Source of the DNA: Clostridium aminobutyricum
GTDB lineage: Bacteria; Bacillota; Clostridia; Peptostreptococcales; Anaerovoracaceae
Assembly: GCF_017255415.1 (NCBI RefSeq)
Contig: NZ_JAFJZZ010000001.1
Location: 744,001 to 808,000, forward strand
Direction of reading: 5' to 3'
Length of the DNA: 64,000 nucleotides
Below are positions 35,930 through 44,619 of this stretch, piece by piece (the first letter of the stretch is position 1; each line of letters opens with the position of its first letter). The translations under genes were made by a program, and so were the position numbers. Below the pieces are notes generated by a model that saw only the letters and a list, made by a program, of their open reading frames with translations, was not told the DNA's origin and did not search any database.

Positions 35930-37363
35930 TTACTGCTTATAAAACGTCTTATATGCCTTATAGGACATATACACATCGGCTTTACTGCATATTTCAAAAG
36001 GGGAGTGCATGGATAACAGTCCCGGGCCCACATCTAAAACATCCATCCCATATTTGGTTAAATGCATAGCGATGGTTCCGCCGCCGCCAAGATCGACTTT
36101 TCCCAGTTCTCCGCTCTGCCAAGTCACGTCATTCTTATTGAAAAGATTGGTCACTTCAGCCACAAATTCGGCATTGGCTTCACTGGAGTCTGCTTTGCCG
36201 CGAGCACCACTGTATTTCATAATTACGACACCATTTCCAAGGTAAGCCGTGTTCCTTTTATCATCCACATCGGCATAATTCGGATCAAATAATGCCGTCA
36301 CATCTGCAGAAAGGCATTTTGAGTGATTCAGCGTGTCTTTTAAAAGAATATCCGAGTAATGATCGGAAGATAAGTTGCATAATTTTGCAACCGTATTTTC
36401 GAAGAAAGGGGACTTGATTCCAGTGTTTCCTTCACTTCCGATTTCTTCTTTATCAATCCAGATGCATAGGGCGGTTTTATCTATTTTTTTGGCCTCTAAA
36501 ATAGCTTGGAAAGCCGTATACGCACACACTTTATCATCTTGGCCGTATCCACCAACCATGCTCCGATCCAGTCCCACATCGCAGGCTTTAATGGCAGGTA
36601 CTAACTCTATTTCTGCTCTTTGAAAATCCTCTTCCTGTAAATCATATTTTTGTTGCAACAATTCTAAAATATTAGTCTTAATTTTATTTTTTAAATCTTC
36701 TTCGTCATATGGAATGCTCCCAAATAAAACTGTCAATGATTCGCCGTCGATGCCGTTTGCCATCTTTTTTTGCATTTGCTCCTGTGCAAGATGGGGCAAT
36801 AAATCGCATATACAAAACCTTGGATCGTCGTCATTTTCTCCGATATTTAAGGTCACTTTATCGCCATTTGATTTAAAAATCACGCCATGAAGGGAAAGGG
36901 GAGTGGTAACCCACTGATACTTTTTAATTCCCCCATAGTAATGAGTTTTCAAAAGGACCAATTCTCCGTCTTCATAAAGCGGGTTGGGTTTTAAGTCAAT
37001 TCTAGGGGAATCGATATGTGCGCCAATAATGTTGATTCCTTCTTCCAATGGTTTTTTCCCGATCACTGCGAAAATAATATTCTTATTTCTGTTGATGGCA
37101 TAGATCTTATCTCCCGGACGAATCTTTTGATTTTTTCTAACCATTTCATCCAAAGAAATAAAACCATTTTTAATGGCTTCTCGTTCAGCCCATTCAACAG
37201 ATTCTCGTTCCGTTTTGACGCTATTTAAAAACTGAATATAGGACTGACAGAATCTAAAGGTCTGATCCTGTTCTTTTTGATTCATTTTTAGCCATGCGTT
37301 CTTATACTTATATCCCAGCTTTTCCTGAATCTTTTCACCTTTTGTTTTTTCTGATTTGCTCAT
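35930..37363 (-). CDS. M18 family aminopeptidase
   Basis: This 477-residue protein is an aspartyl aminopeptidase-like M18 enzyme with zinc ligands in GAHIDSPR (about 113-120), DKEEIGSEGNTG (about 305-316) and the C-terminal DVGPGLLSMHSPFE. It removes N-terminal (often acidic) residues from peptides. Together with the convergent M32 carboxypeptidase it fits peptide catabolism. AAAGGAG precedes the ATG. Confidence 0.92.
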   Translation of the reverse strand: MSKSEKTKGEKIQEKLGYKYKNAWLKMNQKEQDQTFRFCQSYIQFLNSVKTERESVEWAEREAIKNGFISLDEMVRKNQKIRPGDKIYAINRNKNIIFAVIGKKPLEEGINIIGAHIDSPRIDLKPNPLYEDGELVLLKTHYYGGIKKYQWVTTPLSLHGVIFKSNGDKVTLNIGENDDDPRFCICDLLPHLAQEQMQKKMANGIDGESLTVLFGSIPYDEEDLKNKIKTNILELLQQKYDLQEEDFQRAEIELVPAIKACDVGLDRSMVGGYGQDDKVCAYTAFQAILEAKKIDKTALCIWIDKEEIGSEGNTGIKSPFFENTVAKLCNLSSDHYSDILLKDTLNHSKCLSADVTALFDPNYADVDDKRNTAYLGNGVVIMKYSGARGKADSSEANAEFVAEVTNLFNKNDVTWQSGELGKVDLGGGGTIAMHLTKYGMDVLDVGPGLLSMHSPFEICSKADVYMSYKAYKTFYKQ

Positions 37364-37390
37364 TTATTTTTAAACTCCTTTATTTTAAAG

Positions 37391-37418
37391 TTGACATAAT
37401 GTTTTTATTGGATACAAT
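37391..37418 (+). promoter_or_regulatory. Possible promoter of DUF2935 gene
   Basis: TTGACA (37391-37396), 16-base spacer and TACAAT (37413-37418), about 190 bases before the start codon, which would give a long leader. Confidence 0.4.
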
Positions 37419-37528
37419 TAGTTTTTAATCAACATAAATGTATTATTTACTAATAGTTAAAAAAAATTCAATAGGGCTTATATCCGTAAAATCGAGAATG
37501 ATAAAGCAATTGTATGAATTCTGTAGGG

Positions 37529-37569
37529 ACTAATTTCTTTATATGGAACATTTTATAAAGAAAATTAGT
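37529..37569 (+). other. Leader inverted repeat before DUF2935 gene
   Basis: ACTAATTTCTTTATA (37529-37543) pairs with TATAAAGAAAATTAGT (37554-37569) with one bulged base and a 10-base loop, ending 24 bases before the ribosome site. Confidence 0.5.
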
Positions 37570-37605
37570 AGTATATAACATAAATATATAAATTGGAGGT
37601 TTTTT

Positions 37606-38523
37606 ATGTTAGCTGCCATTGAATATGTACGGCGATCATTAGAGTTGCATTTGTTTTTTATTAGAATAATGAAGGAACATTCATTTTTTTTGGAGATCGG
37701 ATTTACTCCGAAGAATAGCGATTTTATAGAAATCGCAGATAATTTTAGAAAAGCATTTGATTTAGTTTTAAGAGAGGCTATTACGCTTTCAGATGGAATA
37801 ATCGATCCGGACTTTCTTAATTCAGGAGAAGTCATTACACCTTATACACTAAAAGCGGAAGAAGTTTCCACATATTATACCGGGGTACCTATCAATACTG
37901 AACTTACAAAGATGGAAGAAAACCTGTCAGAAGGGACTCCAACTAATTTGAATATGCTGGGTCAAAGAGTGCATACGCTTAATTGCAGGGTAATGGATCT
38001 ACTAGATGAGCTCATACGGTTTAAAACAAGAGTTTTAAGAGATGTAATCACTTGTAATATGTTTACCGTAAATTATCCACTTTTAATAGAACATATTTTA
38101 CGTGAAGCAAAATTATATAATTTATTAATTCAAAGGCTTGAGGGAAAAGAAGAAATGAACATGGAACAAGAGGGAATAGAGCAGGAACTTTTTTGGAATA
38201 GAATTATGGCTGAGCATTCACTTTTTATACGTGGTTTACTCGATCCAACAGAAAATGAATTAATCATTATGGCAAATAATTTTGGAAATGAATTCAATCA
38301 ATTATACGAGGAATCAAAAGAAGCTATGGATCAGACATTGCCTTTTTCGCAGGTAACGAACGATAGTTTGAAGGCCACAATAGATGTCCGTAATTTCAAT
38401 GAGCAAGGTACTCAAGGACTTCTGAATTGTAAAGTTAAATCAATAATTATACCGCTATTAGGAGATCATGTATTAAGAGAGTCAAATCATTATCTGCGTT
38501 TATTAAAAACTTATACGAAATAA
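37606..38523 (+). CDS. DUF2935 family protein
   Basis: This 305-residue, fully helical protein consists of two related halves (about 1-150 and 165-305). Each half has an EHS-F motif (KEHSFFLEIG, AEHSLFIRGL) and a later (E/D)H-LRE motif (LLIEHILREAK, LLGDHVLRESN), as in DUF2935 four-helix bundles. The repeated His/Glu pairs suggest a metal site; the role is unknown. GGAGG precedes the ATG and an intrinsic terminator follows. Confidence 0.85.
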   Translation: MLAAIEYVRRSLELHLFFIRIMKEHSFFLEIGFTPKNSDFIEIADNFRKAFDLVLREAITLSDGIIDPDFLNSGEVITPYTLKAEEVSTYYTGVPINTELTKMEENLSEGTPTNLNMLGQRVHTLNCRVMDLLDELIRFKTRVLRDVITCNMFTVNYPLLIEHILREAKLYNLLIQRLEGKEEMNMEQEGIEQELFWNRIMAEHSLFIRGLLDPTENELIIMANNFGNEFNQLYEESKEAMDQTLPFSQVTNDSLKATIDVRNFNEQGTQGLLNCKVKSIIIPLLGDHVLRESNHYLRLLKTYTK

Positions 38524-38565
38524 GTAATCACATAATACATAGAAGCGTCAAATAAAATAGACTGC

Positions 38566-38600
38566 AAAAATCTGTTCACAATTGAGCAGATTTTTTATTT
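38566..38600 (+). terminator. Terminator of DUF2935 gene
   Basis: AAAAATCTG (38566-38574) pairs with CAGATTTTT (38587-38595), with inner TCA/TGA pairs and a T-run after. Confidence 0.75.
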
Positions 38601-38742
38601 AAAAACAATTGTAGGCTAAGAGAATGATATAAGATATTTTTAAAAAGTACTAAATAATGGTCAAATATAAAAGTAAAGTAAAGTAAAGATAATCGGACAT
38701 GAGTAAAACTATAAAAATACCTCAAAAGGGGTGCTTTCATAC

Positions 38743-38790
38743 CAGCCATAACTATTCCTAAAATTTAAGTTTTCGGAATAGTTATGGCTG
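38743..38790. other. Perfect 16-bp inverted repeat
   Basis: CAGCCATAACTATTCC (38743-38758) and GGAATAGTTATGGCTG (38775-38790) pair perfectly around a 16-base loop. There is no T-run after it, so it is not a standard terminator. Confidence 0.65.
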
Positions 38791-38967
38791 ATTAAGGTCA
38801 TCTGACTATACTAATTGATATTTGCTGTCAACTGAACTGTCAAATGAACAAATTCTTGTTAATTGATTCTAGCCATATAATAATATATTATCTTTTATAT
38901 TCTCGACAATTATGAAAACTAGGAACATTTCTTCATACCTCATTTTATATCCGGAGAACGGAAAATC

Positions 38968-38997
38968 ATCTTTATCTTTTGAAATAAAGATTTTTTT
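38968..38997 (+). terminator. Terminator-like hairpin in non-coding gap
   Basis: ATCTTTAT and ATAAAGAT pair around an 8-base loop, followed by seven T. No gene ends before it on the + strand. Confidence 0.5.
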
Positions 38998-39162
38998 ATC
39001 TAATAGTATTCGGTATTAAATGTTTGAAAGATAAACTCGATGAAATCATTACCAATACTGTCCTTTTTTAAGATTCCATATTCTATAAATAGCGATAAAA
39101 AGTTTGAGAAGAGTGCATAATAAGTACATAAGTACAATAGAGCAGATTGGAGATAAGTAATT

Positions 39163-39342
39163 ATGAAAAGCAGAATAATCATTTATATTTCGATTTTCGG
39201 ATTTCTAACCGCTATCATTCTGTCGAACATTAAAGAAATTCAAAATAATGAATATATCGATGACGGGATGCAACAGGTTAATGGTCAATTAGAAGAGGAT
39301 GATTCAACTACCTTATTTAAGTATCTTCCGGTTGAATGGTAG
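39163..39342 (+). CDS. 59-residue putative membrane or secreted small protein
   Basis: This short gene starts with ATG ten bases after TTGGAG. The product opens with a basic MKSR, then a hydrophobic helix (about 5-22, IIIYISIFGFLTAIIL), then a hydrophilic acidic tail (YIDDGMQQ, QLEEDD) ending in PVEW. It looks like a single-pass protein with its tail outside. I recognise no family. Support is the ribosome site and a typical membrane-anchor pattern; the alternative is chance. Confidence 0.45.
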   Translation: MKSRIIIYISIFGFLTAIILSNIKEIQNNEYIDDGMQQVNGQLEEDDSTTLFKYLPVEW

Positions 39343-39431
39343 CCTCCTACCCTTTGCTATTTTTGATATCTTACATCAATTTTTAGAGTTTATACAAAAC
39401 TTGGGATAGTCACGGTGAATTAAGATTATTT

Positions 39432-39890
39432 CTATTTTCTAATAACTGTATCTTTCAATCGAATTTCATTTCCTATACGTATTAGAAATACTATCACAGT
39501 TGCAGACATTAATAGGGAGATCAACAATATTATACTATTAGTAACCGTATAGTTATTGATAGAAAAATCTAGACCATACCATTGTCCTAAAAAACAAGCT
39601 ACAAAAGGTAATCCAATGCTTGGAGAATGATCCGTTATATTAGCATATGTTGCCATACCAGCTGCAAATAAGGTTATTAACCAAAATGCTAAGGAATATT
39701 TTAAAAGAATTTTGCTTTTAAGTTTTATACCAATCACAAGAAATAATATCCAAAAGATGATATATAAAAAAGTCACCATTACATTTTTAATATTTGCAGG
39801 GCTTCCCATTAAGAATTCATTAAAATTTAATATCCCACTACCAATTATAACTACAATTGACGATAAAACTAATAATATCTTGTTCCTCAT
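39432..39890 (-). CDS. Four-helix membrane protein of unknown function
   Basis: This 152-residue protein has four hydrophobic segments (about 4-24, 37-54, 62-84 and 118-142) and a basic C-terminus. No known motif is visible. GGGGAGAC lies before the ATG at a usable distance. It is a lone gene, convergent with the 59-residue gene and separated from the sulfur operon by that operon's terminator. Confidence 0.65.
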   Translation of the reverse strand: MRNKILLVLSSIVVIIGSGILNFNEFLMGSPANIKNVMVTFLYIIFWILFLVIGIKLKSKILLKYSLAFWLITLFAAGMATYANITDHSPSIGLPFVACFLGQWYGLDFSINNYTVTNSIILLISLLMSATVIVFLIRIGNEIRLKDTVIRK

Positions 39891-40013
39891 TTGTCTCCCC
39901 TAATTCAAATCAATAAACTTGCTTATGTATTCCTATCCTTGTTTCTTATTTATGAGGGTGGTGTTCCACTAACTTTTACATATCATATCAACATAATACA
40001 TTTTTGTAAATAT

Positions 40014-40049
40014 AAAGTAGGAACATTTAAATTTTAACGTTCCTACTTT
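40014..40049 (-). terminator. Terminator of the sulfur assimilation operon
   Basis: AAAGTAGGAAC (40014-40024) pairs with GTTCCTACTTT (40039-40049), a perfect 11-bp stem just after the cysN stop on the - strand. Confidence 0.75.
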
Positions 40050-40087
40050 ATTAAATTGTTGTAATTAAGCTTAAGAGCTTTTCCTCG

Positions 40088-41788
40088 CTATAAGTAATAC
40101 TCCATATTATGAGAATCCTGATTGATAATCTTAATGTTTTTATAAGCCGTAACATGCAACCACCGGTTTAAAGACTGCTCATCATTTTGGAATTCATTTT
40201 TAAACTTCGTTAAATCATCCTTTGAATTAATTTTGAGTTCTAATCCTCTGCTATCTATAATGGCGATATTTTCATACTCATACGAATCCAGCGGGATAAT
40301 TCTTATAAGGCTTTCTTCCCGGATTTGAGCCACCGTCTTTTTATTTAAGTCGACAATATCTATATCCAACGGATACCTGAATGTATCCCCTGTCAAGTTG
40401 ATTTTATCGCCGACATAATAAACATTTGCGTTTGCCGCAGCTTTTTTGATCGTATTTTCAGGGATAACAAAGTAAAAGTCATCCAGGCATTCAAGCTGTA
40501 TTTCCTGTTCGCCATCTACCAATAAGTTAACAAATGGAGTTTTGATCTCTCCGGACGAAATAATGCCGCCTCCGGCTACGTCATATCCATCGACAATAAC
40601 AAACCGGCCGGTAATATGATTTTTCTTAAATTCATCAAAACTGATGGTTTCTTTCGTGCGAATCGTAACTTCCGCTACATCGTTCAGTTTTACCTCGGAT
40701 GCATTTTCAAGGGTCGCTAAGGTAGTCGCATCAATTACTCTATTGATTGTTTCAATTTGGCATTCCACTTCCTGTGTAACCAACTTGATTTTATATTTTT
40801 TGCCTCTGGCCAAATTGGTTTTGCCGAGCCAGAACAGATTCGCTTTAAACACATTTCCGGTCTTAGGGGAGTCTATTTCATGGGAAATCAATTCCCCTCT
40901 TTTATTAAAGAATTCATCTTCAACAGTGATTCCGACAGACATTCCGGCACTGACCGTATCCGTCTTGTCTTTTTCCTGCCAGTATTCGATCGTTTTAACG
41001 CGAGTCGTTTTATTGCTCGGATTGATTAATATTTTGTCACCGACATTCAGCTTTCCGGCTTCAATTCTTCCCACGATAATCCGTCGATTATCAAATTTAT
41101 AAACGTCTTGTATCGGAAATCGCAGCGGTTTATCTTCTAAGCCCTTATCTTTTTCAAAAATATCCATGGCTTCAATGATAGATTCTCCTTTATACCAAGG
41201 CATCTTATTCGATGAAAAGGTCATGTTTTCTCCGTTGAAAGCCGAAATCGGAATATATTTTAACGGATATACACCCAAATCATTCAAAAATTGGTTCATT
41301 TCATACTTGATTTGATCAAATTTCTGCTCGGAATAATCAATCAAATCCATCTTGTTTACAATGACGTAGATTTTCTGAATGCCCAATAAGGAAAGGATAT
41401 ATCCATGCCGCTTCGATTGTTCCTGTATTCCTTCATTTGCGTCAATGAGGAGAAGTGCAGCTTCCGCATTGGCCGCTCCGGAGATCATATTTTTAAGAAA
41501 TTCCTTGTGTCCCGGTGCATCAATAATCACGTAATCTCTTTTTTCCGTTTGAAATTGCAATTGCGTCGTATCGATGGTGATCCCCTGCTTCTGCTCTTCC
41601 TCAAAGGCATCTAAGAGATACGCATATTCAAAGGGCTTTCCTTTTTCCTTCGAAATGCGTTTCACTCGTTCGATAGCCCCTTCCGGAATAGACTTTGTAT
41701 CATATAGCAAACGGCCGATTAAAGTGGATTTTCCATGATCGACATGGCCTACTACAACTATTTTTAAAATTTCTCTATTGTTTTCCAT
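40088..41788 (-). CDS. cysN: Sulfate adenylyltransferase subunit 1 (GTPase)
   Basis: This 566-residue EF-Tu-like GTPase drives APS formation with CysD. GTP motifs are GHVDHGKS (about 14-21), DAPGH (about 90-94) and NKMD (about 145). After the usual end of CysN (about 430) there are about 130 extra residues that have no P-loop and so are not an APS kinase domain. The ATG at 41788 is preferred; GAGG lies nine bases upstream, and an in-frame TTG at 41797 is inferior. Last gene of the sulfur operon. Confidence 0.93.
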   Translation of the reverse strand: MENNREILKIVVVGHVDHGKSTLIGRLLYDTKSIPEGAIERVKRISKEKGKPFEYAYLLDAFEEEQKQGITIDTTQLQFQTEKRDYVIIDAPGHKEFLKNMISGAANAEAALLLIDANEGIQEQSKRHGYILSLLGIQKIYVIVNKMDLIDYSEQKFDQIKYEMNQFLNDLGVYPLKYIPISAFNGENMTFSSNKMPWYKGESIIEAMDIFEKDKGLEDKPLRFPIQDVYKFDNRRIIVGRIEAGKLNVGDKILINPSNKTTRVKTIEYWQEKDKTDTVSAGMSVGITVEDEFFNKRGELISHEIDSPKTGNVFKANLFWLGKTNLARGKKYKIKLVTQEVECQIETINRVIDATTLATLENASEVKLNDVAEVTIRTKETISFDEFKKNHITGRFVIVDGYDVAGGGIISSGEIKTPFVNLLVDGEQEIQLECLDDFYFVIPENTIKKAAANANVYYVGDKINLTGDTFRYPLDIDIVDLNKKTVAQIREESLIRIIPLDSYEYENIAIIDSRGLELKINSKDDLTKFKNEFQNDEQSLNRWLHVTAYKNIKIINQDSHNMEYYL

Positions 41789-41805
41789 CCTCGTCAACCT
41801 CTTTC

Positions 41806-42606
41806 CTACATATATCCGTCTTTTCGCAATTTTTGCATGGCATACGCATCTTCCTGATCCTGTGCCCTGCCTGCTCGTTCACTGGTGTTGGTATTTTTTA
41901 ATTCTTCAATGATTTCATCTATGGTAATAGCTGTAGAGTCGATTTTTCCGGTACATGGAGCACAGCCAAGACTTCGATACCGCTTGCCGTCTTTTGCAAA
42001 ATAGAGATCGACGAGCGGAATATTTTCTCTTTTAATGTAGGCCCAAATATCAATTTCGTTCCAATGCAATATCGGATGAACTCGAATATGATTTCCTTTT
42101 GGAAAATCTGTCTTAAATTGATCCCAGAGTTCAGGAGGCTGATTGGTATAATCCCATTCCGAATCCTTGTTTCTTTCACTGAACACACGTTCTTTTGATC
42201 GAGAACCCTCTTCGTCTCTTCGGATTCCAAGAATCAATCCTTCAAATTCATAATTTGTCACTACCTGCTGAAGTCCATCTGATTTTAAAGCCTTGCAGCA
42301 AACTAACCTTCCATGGTCCGGCCCCATCCCCTGCTTTAACGCTTCTTCATTCTTATGTACAATTAAATCCAGATTATATTCTTTTGCGATTTTATCCCTG
42401 TATTCGATCATCTCCGGTATTTTATAGGTTGTATCCACATGGATAAAAGGGAACGGACAATGTCCGAAGAAAGCTTTCTTTGCCAGCCATAGCAGCACGG
42501 TTGAATCTTTTCCGATTGACCATAGCATGCCTAATTTCCCAAATTTTTTATAGGCTTCTCTTAAAATAAAAATGCTTTGTGCTTCTAATTGGTCTAAATG
42601 ATCCAT
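41806..42606 (-). CDS. cysD: Sulfate adenylyltransferase subunit 2
   Basis: This 266-residue PP-loop enzyme makes adenosine 5'-phosphosulfate (APS) from sulfate and ATP. The nucleotide motif [13 protein letters not shown] is at about 30-42, with further family blocks PFPFIHVDT and [14 protein letters not shown]. Length is slightly under the usual 300 because the N-terminus is short. AGGAGGG precedes the ATG. It sits between aprB and cysN and should form the CysDN complex. Confidence 0.95.
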   Translation of the reverse strand: MDHLDQLEAQSIFILREAYKKFGKLGMLWSIGKDSTVLLWLAKKAFFGHCPFPFIHVDTTYKIPEMIEYRDKIAKEYNLDLIVHKNEEALKQGMGPDHGRLVCCKALKSDGLQQVVTNYEFEGLILGIRRDEEGSRSKERVFSERNKDSEWDYTNQPPELWDQFKTDFPKGNHIRVHPILHWNEIDIWAYIKRENIPLVDLYFAKDGKRYRSLGCAPCTGKIDSTAITIDEIIEELKNTNTSERAGRAQDQEDAYAMQKLRKDGYM

Positions 42607-42618
42607 TTCACTGCCCTC

Positions 42619-42939
42619 CTAATAATTATTTGATTCCAGTTGGTTAATAGTAATAATTTCTTCTGTATTCTCTTTGACAATATGCCAATGTAAAAAATGA
42701 CGATCTTTTTTGGTATATAAATACGACCCGTTGCCGCCCATATCTGCTCCCAGATAGTAACGGATTGCTCCTGCCTGACATTCTTTCAGACAGGAAGTAC
42801 AACCCCAGCAATCACGAGGATATTTGATATCACTCTTATTTTCCTCATTTTTAACAATCAAACTTCCGGGACATACTTCGCAGCATTTGCCGCATCCGAT
42901 ACACTTGTTGGGATCAATTCTTATGCTCATAATGCTCAT
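42619..42939 (-). CDS. aprB: Adenylylsulfate reductase beta subunit (ferredoxin)
   Basis: This 106-residue iron-sulfur protein has two [4Fe-4S] motifs, CIGCGKCCEVCP (about 14-25) and CWGCTSCLKEC (about 45-55), in the pattern of AprB, and lacks the long tail of the dissimilatory form. It passes electrons to the FAD of AprA. It overlaps aprA by 26 bases. A second in-frame ATG at 42930 has better spacing to AAGAGAG, so the true start may be nine bases later. Confidence 0.85.
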   Translation of the reverse strand: MSIMSIRIDPNKCIGCGKCCEVCPGSLIVKNEENKSDIKYPRDCWGCTSCLKECQAGAIRYYLGADMGGNGSYLYTKKDRHFLHWHIVKENTEEIITINQLESNNY

Positions 42940-44599
42940 CTCTCTTTACTAAATCTCGGTATATCAGCTTTATTTCACCATTTTCAAGGCGGCTATTAAC
43001 ATACTTTAAAAAGTTTATATCATCCTTTTGCGGATAATCGGCATTTTCTTGAAAGCTATGCCATCTCGTTTCTTTCCTGCCTTCTAAGTGCTTGATCAGA
43101 ACCTTTGCCACATAGAGCCGATCCATCAATTCATAAATGTACATCAGTTCATGTTGATCCTTCGCTCTTAAAGAATGGCTTAATTGGATCAATTCATCGA
43201 TACGCGCTGAAGCTATTTTCAGTTTTTCTTTGTTATATATATAATGAGTAGAAAGACCGCCTGCATAATCATCCATTGTTTTCTGCATGGCTTCTTCCAA
43301 ATCTTCTATACTAAAATCAGAACTGCCCTCAAGCAATTGATTGACGGATTTCAATTTCCATTCCGTTTCTGCTAAATCCGGTGTTGTTACGGCTTTATGC
43401 TTTACGTATTCCAATGCAGAAAAAGCAGCAATCTCTCCTTCCACCAAAGCACCGGTGACATATTTCTGAGGACATCCCCCGGCCACATCTCCGGCGGCAT
43501 AAAGTCCTTCCAGGGTGGTGCCTCTTTTTGTATCCACCCAATAACCGCTGGCGGTATGCCCGCCTACAATATAGGGCTCTGTACCTTCAATTTCAACATT
43601 CTCAGAAGAAGGTCCCTTCCCTTTCTCAATCCATCGTAACGTTTGGGCCGGTGCCATATTCAAATAGGCCTTATATAAGTCCTTTTCCTGCTGTTCCGTG
43701 ATGCCGACCGTGTTTAAATAACAGGGTCCCTTGCCCTTCCCATTTTCCATCACTGTTGAATATAATCGGTTGCAGGTTTTAAAGGAACCGTATTTTTTTT
43801 CGTATTCCTCGCCGTCACTATTGATTTGCTGCGCTCCGACGCCCTGTGCGATCGTTCCCGTAGGGGCAATGGTATCCTTGCATCTGAGTGCGATAAACCG
43901 CATTTCAAAAGTCGTCATTTCTGCACCTGCTCGGATCCCCATGGCATACCCCGCTCCTGTGTTGAACGGTGAATACCACATTTTATGTCTTGAAAATCCC
44001 GGGTTATTCGGCCTATAAATGCCTGCCGCACCACCGGTTGAACAGATGACGGCTTCGGCATGGATTACGTAAAACAGATTGGAATCCAACGAAAAACCAT
44101 ACGCTCCGATTACTTTTTCATCCTTAACAATATAATCAATTATGTTAACCTGATTCAATACGGTAATATTTTGCTTTTCTGTTACTGCATCAGCTAAAAT
44201 AGGTTTTATATTTTCACCGTTAATTTTAATATTTCTCTTTCCTCTTGACACATAGTGGCCCTTTTCATCTTTCAGGATAACGAGTCCCAACTGTTCCAGC
44301 TTATGCGTCACCTGATTGAGCTTCTCTGCCATGGTCAATACTAAATCTTCCCGAACAATCCCCTCCGCGTCATGAATCACATAATCCAAATACGACTCCG
44401 GGGTTTCTCCTTGTATAATGTAAGCATTTAACGCATTCACACCCGCCGCCAAGCATCCGCTTCGTTTGATATTTGCTTTTTCTGCTATGATCACCTTTCG
44501 GTCCGAGTTTTCTGCGGCAGTCAGCGCTGCGAAACAACCGGCTGTTCCTCCTCCGATAATGAGTAAATCTGTCTTCAGTATTTCTGTTACAAGCTTCAC
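42914..44599 (-). CDS. aprA: Adenylylsulfate reductase alpha subunit
   Basis: This 561-residue flavoprotein reduces APS to sulfite and AMP. The FAD-binding GGGTAGCFAALTAAE is at about 16-30, and the substrate region shows KMWYSPFNTG, MRFIALRCKD and VGGHTASGYW, which fit the conserved Trp, Arg and His of AprA. It is shorter than dissimilatory AprA (about 640). The start is GTG at 44599 with GGAGGTGA just upstream. Its place between sulfite reductase and aprB-cysD-cysN makes the assimilatory role clear. Confidence 0.9.
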   Translation of the reverse strand: MKLVTEILKTDLLIIGGGTAGCFAALTAAENSDRKVIIAEKANIKRSGCLAAGVNALNAYIIQGETPESYLDYVIHDAEGIVREDLVLTMAEKLNQVTHKLEQLGLVILKDEKGHYVSRGKRNIKINGENIKPILADAVTEKQNITVLNQVNIIDYIVKDEKVIGAYGFSLDSNLFYVIHAEAVICSTGGAAGIYRPNNPGFSRHKMWYSPFNTGAGYAMGIRAGAEMTTFEMRFIALRCKDTIAPTGTIAQGVGAQQINSDGEEYEKKYGSFKTCNRLYSTVMENGKGKGPCYLNTVGITEQQEKDLYKAYLNMAPAQTLRWIEKGKGPSSENVEIEGTEPYIVGGHTASGYWVDTKRGTTLEGLYAAGDVAGGCPQKYVTGALVEGEIAAFSALEYVKHKAVTTPDLAETEWKLKSVNQLLEGSSDFSIEDLEEAMQKTMDDYAGGLSTHYIYNKEKLKIASARIDELIQLSHSLRAKDQHELMYIYELMDRLYVAKVLIKHLEGRKETRWHSFQENADYPQKDDINFLKYVNSRLENGEIKLIYRDLVKRDEHYEHKN

Positions 44600-44619
44600 G
44601 GCTTCACCTCCCTGAAAGA

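Larger units (their letters stand above)
38524..39162. other. Long non-coding gap with three hairpins
   Basis: No convincing gene is visible in these 639 bases. The stretch holds the DUF2935 terminator (38566-38596), a perfect 16-bp hairpin (38743-38790), a short direct run of AAGTA units near 38675, and a terminator-like hairpin (38968-38997). The last one could end a small untranslated transcript from this gap. Confidence 0.6.

Noticed and set aside
38675-38695. Short run of AAGTA units
   Set aside because: Only about three imperfect units; too short to call a repeat array, and there is nothing CRISPR-like around it.
39000-39182. Hydrophobic 60-codon open frame on the - strand
   Set aside because: It has no ribosome site that I can see, overlaps the better-supported small gene on the + strand, and its composition is what AT-rich DNA gives by chance.
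43381-43410. Segment GTTACGGCTTTATG inside aprA resembling the repeated terminator arm
   Set aside because: The pairing arm is absent and the segment is ordinary coding sequence, so the match is chance.
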